Shown: positions 36,220 through 44,855 of the stretch, one piece after another
Numbering within the stretch: position 1 is the stretch's first letter
How the letters are laid out: each line of letters starts with the position of its first letter
DNA from: Youhaiella tibetensis
Lineage (GTDB): Bacteria; Pseudomonadota; Alphaproteobacteria; Rhizobiales; Devosiaceae
Reading direction: 5' to 3'
Assembly (NCBI RefSeq): GCF_008000755.1
Contig: NZ_CP041690.1
Span: forward strand, 3,381,001-3,445,000
DNA: 64,000 nucleotides
Position numbers and translations under genes: made by a program
The notes under the pieces: generated by a model
Seen by the model: only the letters and a program-made list of their open reading frames with translations
The model's database searches: none
Told to the model about the DNA's origin: nothing

Positions 36220-37431
36220 CTAGAGATTGACGACCTGGGCGGGTTCGGCCGAGCCGAAGAGGGAAGCACGCGCCTGGGCCTTGGCCTTTTCGCGGGCGCG
36301 GTCGGCGGCGTGGATGGCGATCACCGTATCGGTGAAGGCATCGGCGGCGGCCGTCAGATTTAGCCTGTTGGCGCGGTCCAGCTGGTCGCGGACGGGGGGC
36401 GTGATGACGCTTTCGCCATGCATGGCGCCCAGGATCGCGCCGGCCATGACGCCGATCGAATCCGTGTCGCGGCCCGAGTTGATGCCATCGACGATAGTCT
36501 TTTCGAACGCGCCGTCATTGAGAATGGCAAAGCCCAGCGCCAGCGGCAGTTCCTCGATCGAGTGGAGGCGCGAGGGCTGGTAAGCGTCGGTGGGAACGCC
36601 GGCCTTGTGCGGGGCGTGGTTCACGTCGTCGCCCATCACCGAGTATTTGCCGATGATGGTATGGAAGCGTTCGACCACCGCGGCGTAGTCGGCATCCTGG
36701 CGCCTCAGCTCGCGGGCGGCCTGGACGATGTCGGCGATGGCAGCGCGCGTGCCGTCCTTGGCAACGGCGAGGGCCTCCTCGACGATGGTTTCGATATTGG
36801 TGCCGGGCACGAAGGCGGCGGCGATGGCGGCGGCGAGGACACCGGCTGCCTCGAGGCCATAGCTCTGCTGGTGGCCGGAAGCGAAGGCGATGGCCTCGTC
36901 ATAGGCGGCCTTGGGATCGCAGGCATTCACCGCGCCGACGGGGGCGATGTACATGGCGGCACCGCAATTGACCATGTTGCCGATGCCGCCCTGTCGGGGG
37001 TCGCAACCGGACAGCTGGTGGCGCTGGAAAATCCATTTCTCGGGGTAGAACAGGCGCTCGATGAGCAGCGTCTCGCGCTGCATCTCCGGAATCCAGCGCG
37101 GCTTCCAGGCGATCTCGCGCACCATGCCGGTCGCCATGTCCCAGGCGTCGATATGGCGCTGGACGTCGCCATAGACGGTCATGAGGCAGAGCGTCATGAG
37201 CGTATCGTCGGTGACGATGCCGTTGCCGCGCATGCGCCCGTTCCGGGCCACGGGATCCAGGCTCATCTTGTGCCACTGCGTATCGACCGAGGTCACCCGG
37301 CCATAGCGCTTGGCGATCTCGGCGGCAGAGAGTTTTTCGACCGGCGCTCCGATGGCGTCGCCGTAAGCGACGCCATGGAGAAGCGCACGAACTCGTCCCC
37401 GAAGGGACGAGCCATTTGCATCATTGGGCAT
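36220..37431 (-). CDS. ADP-ribosylglycohydrolase family protein
   Basis: A 403-residue ADP-ribosylglycohydrolase-fold protein with GDAIGAP (24-30), the metal-binding TDDT (74-77) and RDTDSIG (321-327), so a dinuclear Mg site is complete. It overlaps the binding-protein stop by 11 bp. Classical members cleave ADP-ribose from Arg, Ser or Asn side chains; carbohydrate-operon members probably act on small N- or O-glycosides. Context (LacI, sugar importer) favours a catabolic role over protein modification. Confidence 0.82.
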   Translation of the reverse strand: MPNDANGSSLRGRVRALLHGVAYGDAIGAPVEKLSAAEIAKRYGRVTSVDTQWHKMSLDPVARNGRMRGNGIVTDDTLMTLCLMTVYGDVQRHIDAWDMATGMVREIAWKPRWIPEMQRETLLIERLFYPEKWIFQRHQLSGCDPRQGGIGNMVNCGAAMYIAPVGAVNACDPKAAYDEAIAFASGHQQSYGLEAAGVLAAAIAAAFVPGTNIETIVEEALAVAKDGTRAAIADIVQAARELRRQDADYAAVVERFHTIIGKYSVMGDDVNHAPHKAGVPTDAYQPSRLHSIEELPLALGFAILNDGAFEKTIVDGINSGRDTDSIGVMAGAILGAMHGESVITPPVRDQLDRANRLNLTAAADAFTDTVIAIHAADRAREKAKAQARASLFGSAEPAQVVNL

Positions 37432-38839
37432 TAAGGACGGTCCTTGCGTAGTCAGTCATGCGCTGGCCACCGGCATTGTTCCACTCGGCGACATAGGCAT
37501 CCCACTGGTCCATGCCGGCTTCGCCCGAGATGAACTTGTAGACCCACGAACGATAGACGTTCTCGGTCGCGTCGATGTCAGCCGCGTATTCGGCCGGCCA
37601 GACGAAGGCGTTGTCCGGCTTGAAGTTCGAGGCGATCACCTTGAGCGATTCCTGGGCGGCCGGGCTCATCCACTGCACCGGCGGTTGCCAGTTGGCGGCG
37701 ACGAGGAAGCGGGCGTACCAGGTGGCGAGCTTGTCGGTCGGCTTAATGGTGTCGCCGTCCTTGGTGTACTGCTCGCCCTCAAAGCCCATGCGCTCGATAG
37801 CCTGCCCTTCCGGGCTCGCCACGAAATCGAGGAACTTGACGACCTCTTCCTTATGCTGGGACGTGGTCGCGATGGCGAGGCCGCGCGACTCCTTGGAAAC
37901 GTCGAGCGCAAGCAGGCCCTGGCCCGCCGGGCCCTTGGGCGGAGCGAGCAGGACCAGCCCCGGATTCTCTTCCGGATGCGCCTGCTTCATCTTGCCGCCA
38001 TAGATGTCGATGACTTCGGCGGACGAGCCGAAGATGACGCCGGCGCGGCCGGAATAGAACTTGTCTTCCTTCACGTCCCACTTGGTCGTGATGTATTCCG
38101 GATCATAAAGGCCCTGCTCGCGGAGCGAAGCGTAGAAGGCGATCTTGTCCTTCTCGGCATTCGAAACGCGGGCGGCGATCCACTCGCCGCCGTCGTTCTT
38201 CATCCAGGTGCCGGTGACGCCGAACGCCTGGTTGAAGATGGCATCGAGTTCGTTGGTGTTGTCGGCCGTGGTCACGCCATAAGTGTCGGCCTGGCCATTG
38301 CCGTCGAGATCGCCGTCCTTGATCGCCTTGAAGAGCGTGACGTAGTCCTCGACCGTCTGCGGCGCGGCAACGCCGGTCTTTTCCAGCCAATCCTGGCGGA
38401 TCACCGGCTGCGGGATGCGGGGCGGATAGACGTAGAGCAGGTAGGGATAGTTCTTGAGGCGCTCGACGTTATGCGGGAAGAGCGCGTCCTTGAGATAGGT
38501 GGTCTTGGGAAGCCAGTTGTTCCAGTCTTCGAGGATCCCCTGCTCGGCCATCTTGGCGTCGCCGCCCTGGAAGTAGATGAGGTCCGGAATGTCGCCCGAG
38601 AGCAGCATGGCCGAGAGCTTGTCGGCATAACCGGACGAGGGCAGATCGACGAGCTGGATGTCGAGGTCGGTACCCTGGGCCTTGAGGGCCTCTTCGTACT
38701 TCTCGATGAGCTTGACGTCATCCGGGTTGGTCGAGAGCAGGTCCTTGGAGACGATGCGGATCGTCACCGGATCGGCCAGCGCAGCGCTGACCGTCAGGGC
38801 CAGGGCCGTCGAAGCCATCAAGAGCATTCTGCCAAGCAT
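37421..38839 (-). CDS. Extracellular solute-binding protein (LplA-like)
   Basis: A 472-residue periplasmic protein with a signal peptide (MLGRMLLMASTALALTVSAALA). The pattern (KYEEALKAQGTDLDIQLVDLP, GDIPDLIYFQGG) is of the LplA-type oligosaccharide-binding family that works with LplB/LplC permeases. The ATG at 38839 follows GGAGGAG six bases away; an ATG five codons earlier is out-competed. No ATPase gene is in the operon, so it likely shares a MalK-type ATPase encoded elsewhere. Confidence 0.87.
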   Translation of the reverse strand: MLGRMLLMASTALALTVSAALADPVTIRIVSKDLLSTNPDDVKLIEKYEEALKAQGTDLDIQLVDLPSSGYADKLSAMLLSGDIPDLIYFQGGDAKMAEQGILEDWNNWLPKTTYLKDALFPHNVERLKNYPYLLYVYPPRIPQPVIRQDWLEKTGVAAPQTVEDYVTLFKAIKDGDLDGNGQADTYGVTTADNTNELDAIFNQAFGVTGTWMKNDGGEWIAARVSNAEKDKIAFYASLREQGLYDPEYITTKWDVKEDKFYSGRAGVIFGSSAEVIDIYGGKMKQAHPEENPGLVLLAPPKGPAGQGLLALDVSKESRGLAIATTSQHKEEVVKFLDFVASPEGQAIERMGFEGEQYTKDGDTIKPTDKLATWYARFLVAANWQPPVQWMSPAAQESLKVIASNFKPDNAFVWPAEYAADIDATENVYRSWVYKFISGEAGMDQWDAYVAEWNNAGGQRMTDYARTVLNAQ

Positions 38840-38884
38840 TGATTTCTCCTCCATTGAGTATGCTTTTGCTTGTTTAAGTCGATC

Positions 38885-39793
38885 TCAGCCCTTCAGTGCA
38901 CCGCTCATGGTGCCCTTGGTGAAGAACTTGAGAATGAGGGGATAGATGGCCAGGATCGGCACGATCGTGAGCAGGATCATGCCGGCCTTGAGCGCGCGGA
39001 TGTTGATCTGGCTGGCGCCCGAATAGCTGTCCGAGGCGTCCTTGCCGACGATCATGAGCTTGTCGCCCTCGACCACGAACTGGCGCAGCACCACCTGCAG
39101 CGGCCACTTGGACTGGTCGTTGAGGTAGATCATCGCCCGGAAGAACTCGTTCCAGTGGAAGACGAAGTAGAAGAGCGTGATCGTGGCCAGCGCCGGCCTG
39201 GCCAGCGGCAGCACCACCGTCCAGAACACCTGGAACGGATTGGCCCCATCGAGCTCGGAGGCCTCCAGCAGCTCGGACGGAATCTCCTCGAAGAAGCGGA
39301 TGAGGATGATCAGGTACCAGGCGTTGACCAGCTTGAAGAGGATCGGCGCCCAATAGGTGTCGAGCAGGCCCAGCCGCTTGTTGATGAAGTAATCCGGAAT
39401 GATGCCGGGCTCGAAGACGATGGTCACGAGCACGAGGATGAAGATGAAGCGTCGACCCGGCAGGTTCGGCCGGGATAGCCCCCAGGCCATGAGCGCGGTG
39501 AACGCGACCCCCAGCACCGTCGAGGCGACGGTGATGAAGATCGAGTTGATTACGCCCCGCTGCACCTGAGGATGCTGGATCAGGAGGCTCCAGACCTCGG
39601 GCGAAAACCCGTGCGGCAGGATGGTAAGGCCGTTCATGCCGGCGACATTGGTCGGATCGGAGAAAGAGATCGCCAGCAGGTTCAGCAGCGGCTGCACCGT
39701 CATCACCACCAGGAACAGGAGCGTCGAAACGATGATCGCGTATTCGAGGCGCTCGAGCGAGGTCTTGCGGATCGGGGTCTCGGCCATCACCAC
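38885..39793 (-). CDS. LplC-like ABC transporter permease
   Basis: A 302-residue CUT1-type permease with six helices, EAA loop (ELLEASELDGANPFQVFWTVVLP) and the family C-terminus FFTKGTMSGALKG. It overlaps the LplB-like gene by 7 bp and precedes the binding-protein gene. Confidence 0.9.
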   Translation of the reverse strand: MVMAETPIRKTSLERLEYAIIVSTLLFLVVMTVQPLLNLLAISFSDPTNVAGMNGLTILPHGFSPEVWSLLIQHPQVQRGVINSIFITVASTVLGVAFTALMAWGLSRPNLPGRRFIFILVLVTIVFEPGIIPDYFINKRLGLLDTYWAPILFKLVNAWYLIILIRFFEEIPSELLEASELDGANPFQVFWTVVLPLARPALATITLFYFVFHWNEFFRAMIYLNDQSKWPLQVVLRQFVVEGDKLMIVGKDASDSYSGASQINIRALKAGMILLTIVPILAIYPLILKFFTKGTMSGALKG

Positions 39794-40749
39794 ACTCCCT
39801 TCCCGGTCAGTCGCTTGGAAACGAAGTGGGCGCCGATCAGCATCAGCATGCCCAGGATCGCCTTGAAGAGCCCGGCAGCCGTGGCCATCGAGTATTCCCC
39901 GGTAAGCAGGCCGATGCGGTAGACGTAGCTGTCGATGATGTCGATCTGGCTGCGCACGGCGTCGTTGGAGAAGTTGATGACCTGGTTGAGGTCGGCCGAC
40001 AGGAACATGCCGGCATTGAGGATGAAGATCGTCGCGATGGTCGGCACGATGCCCGGAATGGTGATGTCGCGGATCTTCTGCCAGCGATTGGCCCCGTCGA
40101 TCTCGGCGGCGTCATAGAGTTGCTGGTCGATGGCGATGATGGCGGCGAGGTAGAGCAGGCTGTCCCAGCCGGCCGAGCGCCAGATTTCCGAGAACACCAG
40201 GACCCACCGGATCGAGCCGGTCTCGGTCATGAACGAGCGCGGCGCCATGCCGGCCATCCCCAGGATATTGTTGACCGCGCCATCGCTTGGGGAGAGCACG
40301 GCGATGAAGACGCCGGCGATCACCACCCAGGAGAGGAAGTGCGGCAGGTAGATGGCCGACTGGATGAACTTGCGCAGCGAGCCGCCGCGGACCTCGTTGA
40401 GCAGCAGCGCCACGATGATCGGCACCGGAAAGACGAAGGCGAGCTTCATCCCCGAGATGATCAGCGTGTTTGCAAAGACTTGCCAGAAGATCGGCGAGGC
40501 GAAGAGCGTCTGGAAATGCTTGAGGCCCACCCAGATGTTGGGCGGAATGATCCGCACCTGCTCGAAGGCGATCTTGGCTTCCCAGATGGGGAAGTAATGG
40601 AAGACGACGAAGAAAAGCAGACCCGGCGCCATCATGGCGTAATAGGGCCACCATTTGCGCAGGCCCTGGACGAAGACATTGCTTCTGGCGGGAACGTTCC
40701 CAATTCGGGACGCGGTTTCCACTGCCTCGATATTCTGGCCGATCGTCAC
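39787..40749 (-). CDS. LplB-like ABC transporter permease
   Basis: A 320-residue permease with the LplB core (YYAMMAPGLLFFVVFHYFPI, helix one) and EAA loop (YDAAEIDGANRWQKIRDITIP). The start is GTG 40749, eight bases after GGGAGGTGA; the longer frame upstream overlaps the LacI gene and has no ribosome site. It begins 8 bp after the LacI stop, so the regulator heads the operon. Confidence 0.87.
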   Translation of the reverse strand: MTIGQNIEAVETASRIGNVPARSNVFVQGLRKWWPYYAMMAPGLLFFVVFHYFPIWEAKIAFEQVRIIPPNIWVGLKHFQTLFASPIFWQVFANTLIISGMKLAFVFPVPIIVALLLNEVRGGSLRKFIQSAIYLPHFLSWVVIAGVFIAVLSPSDGAVNNILGMAGMAPRSFMTETGSIRWVLVFSEIWRSAGWDSLLYLAAIIAIDQQLYDAAEIDGANRWQKIRDITIPGIVPTIATIFILNAGMFLSADLNQVINFSNDAVRSQIDIIDSYVYRIGLLTGEYSMATAAGLFKAILGMLMLIGAHFVSKRLTGKGVW

Positions 40750-40757
40750 TTTTCTGG

Positions 40758-41807
40758 TCACCTCCCTGCCGCGACCATCTTGGGCGCGGTGGCCGTCAGA
40801 TCGGCGAGTGAGCCTCGCTCTATCAGGCGGCACGGCATATAGACCCGGCCATGTTCAGGCCGGCCGGCAATTTCATCGAGCAGGCAATCGACGGCGCGCA
40901 CGCCGATCTCCCGGCTCGGTTTTTCGATCGTGGTCAGCCCCGGCCAGGCGAAGGCGCCGGCCGGAATGCCATCGAACCCGAGGATGGACACATCTTCCGG
41001 ACACGACAGACCCGCCTCGCGCACCGCCATCATCGCGCCCAGCGCCATGAGGTCGTTGGCGGCAAAAACGGAAAGATACCCCCTGCCCCGCCGGGCCAGC
41101 AACCGCTCCATGGCAGCCTTGCCGCCCTCGACGGTATATTCGGCATCCTCCATCGCCAGCACGGCCGGATCGATATCGCGCTCGACACAGAAATCGTGGA
41201 CCGTGCGCAGGAAGCGGGCGCGCGCCAGGCGCGAGCGCGGGCCGAGGATGAAGGCCGGGCGCGTATGGCCGCGGCTGAAAAGATGCTCCATGCCGAGCCG
41301 CACGGCCTGGGCAATGTCCGAGCCGACGCTCGACACGTCCGAAAAGCGCTCCGCCGAGGAGCCGATGAAGACGAAGGGCAGCCCGAAACGCGACAGATCG
41401 TCGAAATTGTCGGCCACCGGATTGATGATGGCGCCGTCGACCCGCGCCTGCCGCAGCGCGCGCAGATGCCGCGCCTCCTTGCCGGCATCCCAATCCGACG
41501 AGAAGACGAGGAGCGAGATGTTGTGCTCGGCGGCGCGATCCTGCGCGCCGCGGGCAACGCCCGCCCAGAAGGGGTTGGTGATGTCGGGGATGACGATGCC
41601 GAGCAGGCCCGAGCGCCCCGAGCGCATGCCGACGGCCAGATGGTTGCGCTCGTAGCCGGTGGCGGCGACAGCCTTCATCACGCGGTCGCGGGCGTCCTCG
41701 GAAATGCTGGAGGAACCGGCAAGCACGCGCGCCACGGTGCTTTTCGACACCCCGGCGTGCTCGGCGACGTCTATGATCGTCGGCCTGCGATTGCGGCTCT
41801 TATCCAT
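40758..41807 (-). CDS. LacI-family regulator heading the ADP-ribosylglycohydrolase operon
   Basis: A 349-residue LacI regulator with the helix-turn-helix IIDVAEHAGVSKSTVARVLAG and a sugar-binding-like effector domain. ATG 41807 has GGGAAGAG upstream; an in-frame start 23 codons earlier would include the operator region. It is the first gene of the operon (LacI, LplB, LplC, LplA, two glycohydrolases, CoA-transferase, CoA lyase) and is expected to repress itself and the rest. Confidence 0.9.
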   Translation of the reverse strand: MDKSRNRRPTIIDVAEHAGVSKSTVARVLAGSSSISEDARDRVMKAVAATGYERNHLAVGMRSGRSGLLGIVIPDITNPFWAGVARGAQDRAAEHNISLLVFSSDWDAGKEARHLRALRQARVDGAIINPVADNFDDLSRFGLPFVFIGSSAERFSDVSSVGSDIAQAVRLGMEHLFSRGHTRPAFILGPRSRLARARFLRTVHDFCVERDIDPAVLAMEDAEYTVEGGKAAMERLLARRGRGYLSVFAANDLMALGAMMAVREAGLSCPEDVSILGFDGIPAGAFAWPGLTTIEKPSREIGVRAVDCLLDEIAGRPEHGRVYMPCRLIERGSLADLTATAPKMVAAGR

Positions 41808-41861
41808 CAACTCTTCCCAGCGATCGGCCCGTAGCTTTGCCAGCCTTTTGCTCGATCTTCG

Positions 41862-41875
41862 TGGGAACGTTACCA
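41862..41875. promoter_or_regulatory. Probable LacI-family operator of the glycohydrolase operon
   Basis: TGGGAACGTTACCA: a palindrome with central AACGTT and outer TGG/CCA, 55 bp upstream of the lacI-type gene. Fits a LacI/GalR operator and autoregulation. Confidence 0.62.
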
Positions 41876-41990
41876 AGGAGTCTCAGGCTCCGTCAATCGA
41901 TAAAATTCTGATGAAATTCGGCGCGGTCAGCAGCGAGAAACAGCTCGGACAAACGGCGCTTCGGCATGGTTGGAGCAGGTCGGTCAGACG

Positions 41991-42137
41991 ATGGGCTGGG
42001 GCGCCCCGGAAATCTCTGGCCGTCCCGGCGGCAAGAAGACGGACAAGGCGCTTTATGACGTGCTGAGCAAGCGAGCCGCCCAGGGCCACCCTGCGGCAGT
42101 CGCCGCCCTCAGGAAGATCAACCCCTGGCCGTTCTGA
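41991..42137 (+). CDS. Possible small protein (48 aa), uncertain
   Basis: A frame beginning MGWGAPEISG and ending INPWPF, rich in Lys, Gly and Ala. Codon use looks coding, but the ribosome site is weak (GAGCAGG, spaced 12), no relative is known to me, and it could be the remains of a longer gene. No function can be given. Confidence 0.3.
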   Translation: MGWGAPEISGRPGGKKTDKALYDVLSKRAAQGHPAAVAALRKINPWPF

Positions 42138-42214
42138 AGTAGCGGGTCGTGTGCGCGGCGACCGATGGCGGGCCTTGGGGAGTTGAGCTATCCTGCTCTG
42201 GGAAAAACAGAAAT

Positions 42215-42238
42215 CGGCCAGCCAGCTCCGGCTGGCCG
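42215..42238 (+). other. Leader hairpin upstream of the TraB-like gene
   Basis: Nine-bp perfect stem CGGCCAGCC / GGCTGGCCG with a 6-nt loop, 22 bp before the TTG start codon. On the minus strand it is followed by T-rich sequence, so it may instead stop antisense transcription. Confidence 0.4.
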
Positions 42239-42259
42239 TCAACGGTTAAGGGGATCGAT

Positions 42260-43360
42260 TTGGCAACTGACAGCGCAATCCTTCACGATATCGATCGTGG
42301 CGAACGGCTCAAACTGCGGCTCGGCACGATCGCCTGGTTCCTCGCCCTGATCGGCCTGCTGCTGGGCCTGCCTGTGCTTCTTGACCTGGGCTGGTGGGCG
42401 CTGGCTGCCGCCATCGCGCTGGCGCTGCTCCTGGCGCTGCCGATCTGGTGGCTCGTACGCCGCCTTTTCGCCCGGCAGCGCCTGCGACGCTGGATCAGCG
42501 GATACGCCGCAACGACCCTGGCGGTGGTCTCGGTACTCACCGTCGCGATCGCCACCCCGCTCTATGCCCTTGCGGTCAGCACGGCGGTGCAGCCGCTGAC
42601 GGTGCCCCAGGCGTCCCTGACCGACGGCAGCAAGACCGTGGTCTTCCAGGGCATGGTGCATGTCGGCTCGGAGGGCTTCTTCAAGAGCGTCGTCTACGAC
42701 GTGGAAAAGGCACTCTCGGAGGGGTACGTCATCTACTACGAGGGCGTGACCGGCGATCCGGCGGGAGACGCCTGGTTCTCCGAGAACCTGGCTGGCGGAG
42801 GCGACCTCTCGGCCAACTATTCCAAGCTCGGCGATGCCTGCGGCCTCAAGTTCCAGCTCAACTATTTCGGCCTGCTGCGGCAAGACATGGTCGAGCATCC
42901 GGAGCGCCACATCGCCGCCGATGTGAGTACCGCCGACATGATGCATGAATACGAACGCCTTGCCGCCGCCGATCCCACATTTGCCGCACGCGCAACGGCA
43001 GCCAAGGGAGACGACTCCCAAGGCGAGGGCGATGGCATCGCGGCCGTCTTCAACTGGCTCGAAAACGCGACCCCGGGGCAGCGAGCCCTGGTGGGCGTTG
43101 CCTGTCGCGCCATGATGACCCGCACGCTGAGCGCAAAGACCGAGCCTTCCGCACTCGATCCCGTCATTCTCGATTTCCGTAATCGCGAGCTTGCCAAACG
43201 CATCGAGAGCGGCCCGGACAAGATCTACATCACCTATGGCGCCGGCCACCTGCCGGGCCTCCTCGAGGACCTGCGGGCGCTCAACCCGGCCTGGGAAGTC
43301 GGCTCGGTGAAGTGGATGCGCGCGATCGAGGCGCCTGACGACCTCGAAGGCGAAATCTAG
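42260..43360 (+). CDS. Membrane protein with TraB/PrgY-like domain
   Basis: A 366-residue protein with three N-terminal membrane helices (~20-110) and a soluble domain. The domain opens with VVFQGMVHVGSEGFF and VIYYEG, and closes with YITYGAGHLPGLLEDL, the pattern of TraB/PrgY/GumN-like proteins. The start is TTG 42260 with AAGGGG upstream; no ATG is available near helix one. TraB-fold proteins include putative peptidases and pheromone-shutdown factors; the role here is unknown. Confidence 0.65.
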   Translation: MATDSAILHDIDRGERLKLRLGTIAWFLALIGLLLGLPVLLDLGWWALAAAIALALLLALPIWWLVRRLFARQRLRRWISGYAATTLAVVSVLTVAIATPLYALAVSTAVQPLTVPQASLTDGSKTVVFQGMVHVGSEGFFKSVVYDVEKALSEGYVIYYEGVTGDPAGDAWFSENLAGGGDLSANYSKLGDACGLKFQLNYFGLLRQDMVEHPERHIAADVSTADMMHEYERLAAADPTFAARATAAKGDDSQGEGDGIAAVFNWLENATPGQRALVGVACRAMMTRTLSAKTEPSALDPVILDFRNRELAKRIESGPDKIYITYGAGHLPGLLEDLRALNPAWEVGSVKWMRAIEAPDDLEGEI

Positions 43361-43381
43361 GGAAGGAACGGGCCCGCCCGA

Positions 43382-44068
43382 TCACTCCATCGCTTCGAGC
43401 CGCCCGAGGTAGTCCCTGAGCAGGGCTGCCCGGCGCGGCCGGAAGCTGGCCCCCGACCGCGCCATGCCGGTGATGCGGTCGGGCGCGAACATGCGGAAGT
43501 CCTGCCGCAGGCAACACCACGCCAGAACCAACAGCGCGCGTTCGGCATAAACGATGGCGAGCGGATAGATCGTGCGCTGCGAGACCCCGCCGCCCTTGTC
43601 GACATAGTCAATCTCGAGCGCCTCTTCGCGCCAGCAGGCATCGCGCAGCGCATTCATGTTCGCTGCCGGCTCGAAACGCGCTTCGGGGCGATAGACGCGC
43701 GAGATGGCGTGAAAGAGCTGTTGCTCGCGATCGTCCGGCAGGCTCGCGGCCACCTTGGCGAGGACGGAGGTCGCCGCATCGGCGAGCGCCCGGTCACCCA
43801 TGTGCCGCACCTCGGCGAGCCCGAGGGCGATGGCCTCGATCTCGGTGCGATCGAAGGTCTGCGGCGGCAGGGCATAATCCTCGATGAGCCGATAGCCATA
43901 ACCGCGCTCGCCCTCGATGCGGGCGCCGGCGGCGCGCAGGCTGTCGATGTCGCGATAGAGCGAACGTAGGGACACCCCCGTTTCCTCGGCCAGCCGCGCG
44001 GCCGTGATCGGCGCGGGCATCACGCGCATGGCCTGGAGCAGACGGAAGAGACGATCCGAACGGGACAT
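43382..44068 (-). CDS. YafY-type transcriptional regulator (HTH + WYL)
   Basis: A 228-residue regulator with an N-terminal DeoR-like winged helix (RLFRLLQAMRV, then ITAARLAEETGVSLRSLYRDI) and a C-terminal WYL domain (IYPLAIVYAERALLVLAWC). The WYL family binds nucleic acid or small ligands. It is divergent from the VOC gene 73 bp away, a common pairing with PhnB-like proteins, and probably regulates it. Confidence 0.88.
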   Translation of the reverse strand: MSRSDRLFRLLQAMRVMPAPITAARLAEETGVSLRSLYRDIDSLRAAGARIEGERGYGYRLIEDYALPPQTFDRTEIEAIALGLAEVRHMGDRALADAATSVLAKVAASLPDDREQQLFHAISRVYRPEARFEPAANMNALRDACWREEALEIDYVDKGGGVSQRTIYPLAIVYAERALLVLAWCCLRQDFRMFAPDRITGMARSGASFRPRRAALLRDYLGRLEAME

Positions 44069-44141
44069 TTTCTAACTGACGGAAACTGGCAGTTGGGGGC
44101 GCTTATAGCATCGCCATCGGTTTACACAAAAGGAGACCCAG

Positions 44142-44558
44142 ATGGCGATCAAGACCGTGACGCACCTCAATTTCCGCGGCGAGGCCAGGGCAGCGCTGGC
44201 ATTCTACCACGCCGTATTCGGCGGAAAGCTGGCTGCCCTGACCTATCGCGACGCCCAGGCGGTGCAGGACGAAAGCGAGGCGGACCAGATCATGTGGGGA
44301 GAAGTCGCATCGGACGCGGGCTTTCACATCATGGCCTATGACGTGCCCGGGCGCCTCGACTGGAACCGGGGGGAAATCCCGTTCTTCGTCTCGGTGCGTG
44401 GCGACGCAGCCGAGGAGATTTCCGGCTACTGGGAAAAGCTCAGGGAGGGCGGCACGACGATACAGCCGCTCGGACCGGCCGGCTGGTCCCCCCTCTACGG
44501 AATGGTGCGCGACCGGTTCGGCGTAACCTGGGTGCTCGACGTCGCCGCCGCCGGCTGA
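44142..44558 (+). CDS. VOC family protein (PhnB/glyoxalase-like)
   Basis: A 138-residue protein with two beta-alpha-beta-beta-beta repeats typical of PhnB-like VOC proteins (THLNFRGEARAALAFYHAVFGG at the start; WSPLYGMVRDRFGVTWVLDV at the end). These usually lack a full metal site and have unclear function; some confer resistance. It is divergent from the WYL regulator. A GC-rich hairpin lies just downstream at 44567-44590. Confidence 0.85.
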   Translation: MAIKTVTHLNFRGEARAALAFYHAVFGGKLAALTYRDAQAVQDESEADQIMWGEVASDAGFHIMAYDVPGRLDWNRGEIPFFVSVRGDAAEEISGYWEKLREGGTTIQPLGPAGWSPLYGMVRDRFGVTWVLDVAAAG

Positions 44559-44566
44559 GTGCGGTT

Positions 44567-44590
44567 GGGGCGGGGCAAGCGCCCTGCCCC
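44567..44590 (+). terminator. Possible terminator hairpin after the VOC gene
   Basis: Ten-bp stem GGGGCGGGGC / GCCCTGCCCC (one G-T pair) with an AAGC loop. No T-run follows, so termination is uncertain. Confidence 0.4.
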
Positions 44591-44596
44591 CTAGCC

Positions 44597-44855
44597 CGCC
44601 AGGTCGCATCGGCGACCACTCGTCGAGCACCTGGATGAGCCGCCCGGCGGCGAGGTGCCCTTCCACCAGGTTCTCGGGCACATAGGCGATGCCATAGCCG
44701 CTCAGGGCTGCCTCGATCTGACCATGGGACGTGTTGAAGATGATCTGGCCATCGACCCTGACGCGCAATTCGCGCCCATCGCGTGCGAACTCCCTGACAT
44801 AGAGCGCGCCCGAGCGGATGTGGCGCTGGTTAATGCAGGTGTGGTCGACCAGTTC
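44597..44855 (-). pseudogene. LysR-family regulator relic (C-terminal fragment)
   Basis: Only the last ~85 residues of a LysR effector domain are recognisable: DHTCINQRHIRSGALYV, GRELRVRVDGQ, and ALSGYGIAYVPENLVEGHL up to QVLDEW. No DNA-binding domain or start is upstream, and the natural end after the VLDEW motif has been lost, the frame running on antisense through the VOC gene. The 377-bp gap 44559-44935 otherwise contains a short plus-strand hydrophobic tail that may be debris from a transporter. Confidence 0.7.

Larger units (their letters stand above)
41808..42259. other. Intergenic region with operator, small frame and hairpin
   Basis: 452 bp between the LacI and TraB-like genes. It holds the LacI-type palindrome at 41862, a weak 48-codon frame at 41991 and a hairpin at 42215. 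Nothing else is recognisable. Confidence 0.5.

Noticed and set aside
33933..36230. 765-codon plus-strand frame opposite the fused glycohydrolase
   Set aside because: Composition is Arg/Asp/Gly/Val-rich shadow sequence with no domain; the minus-strand gene is clearly real.
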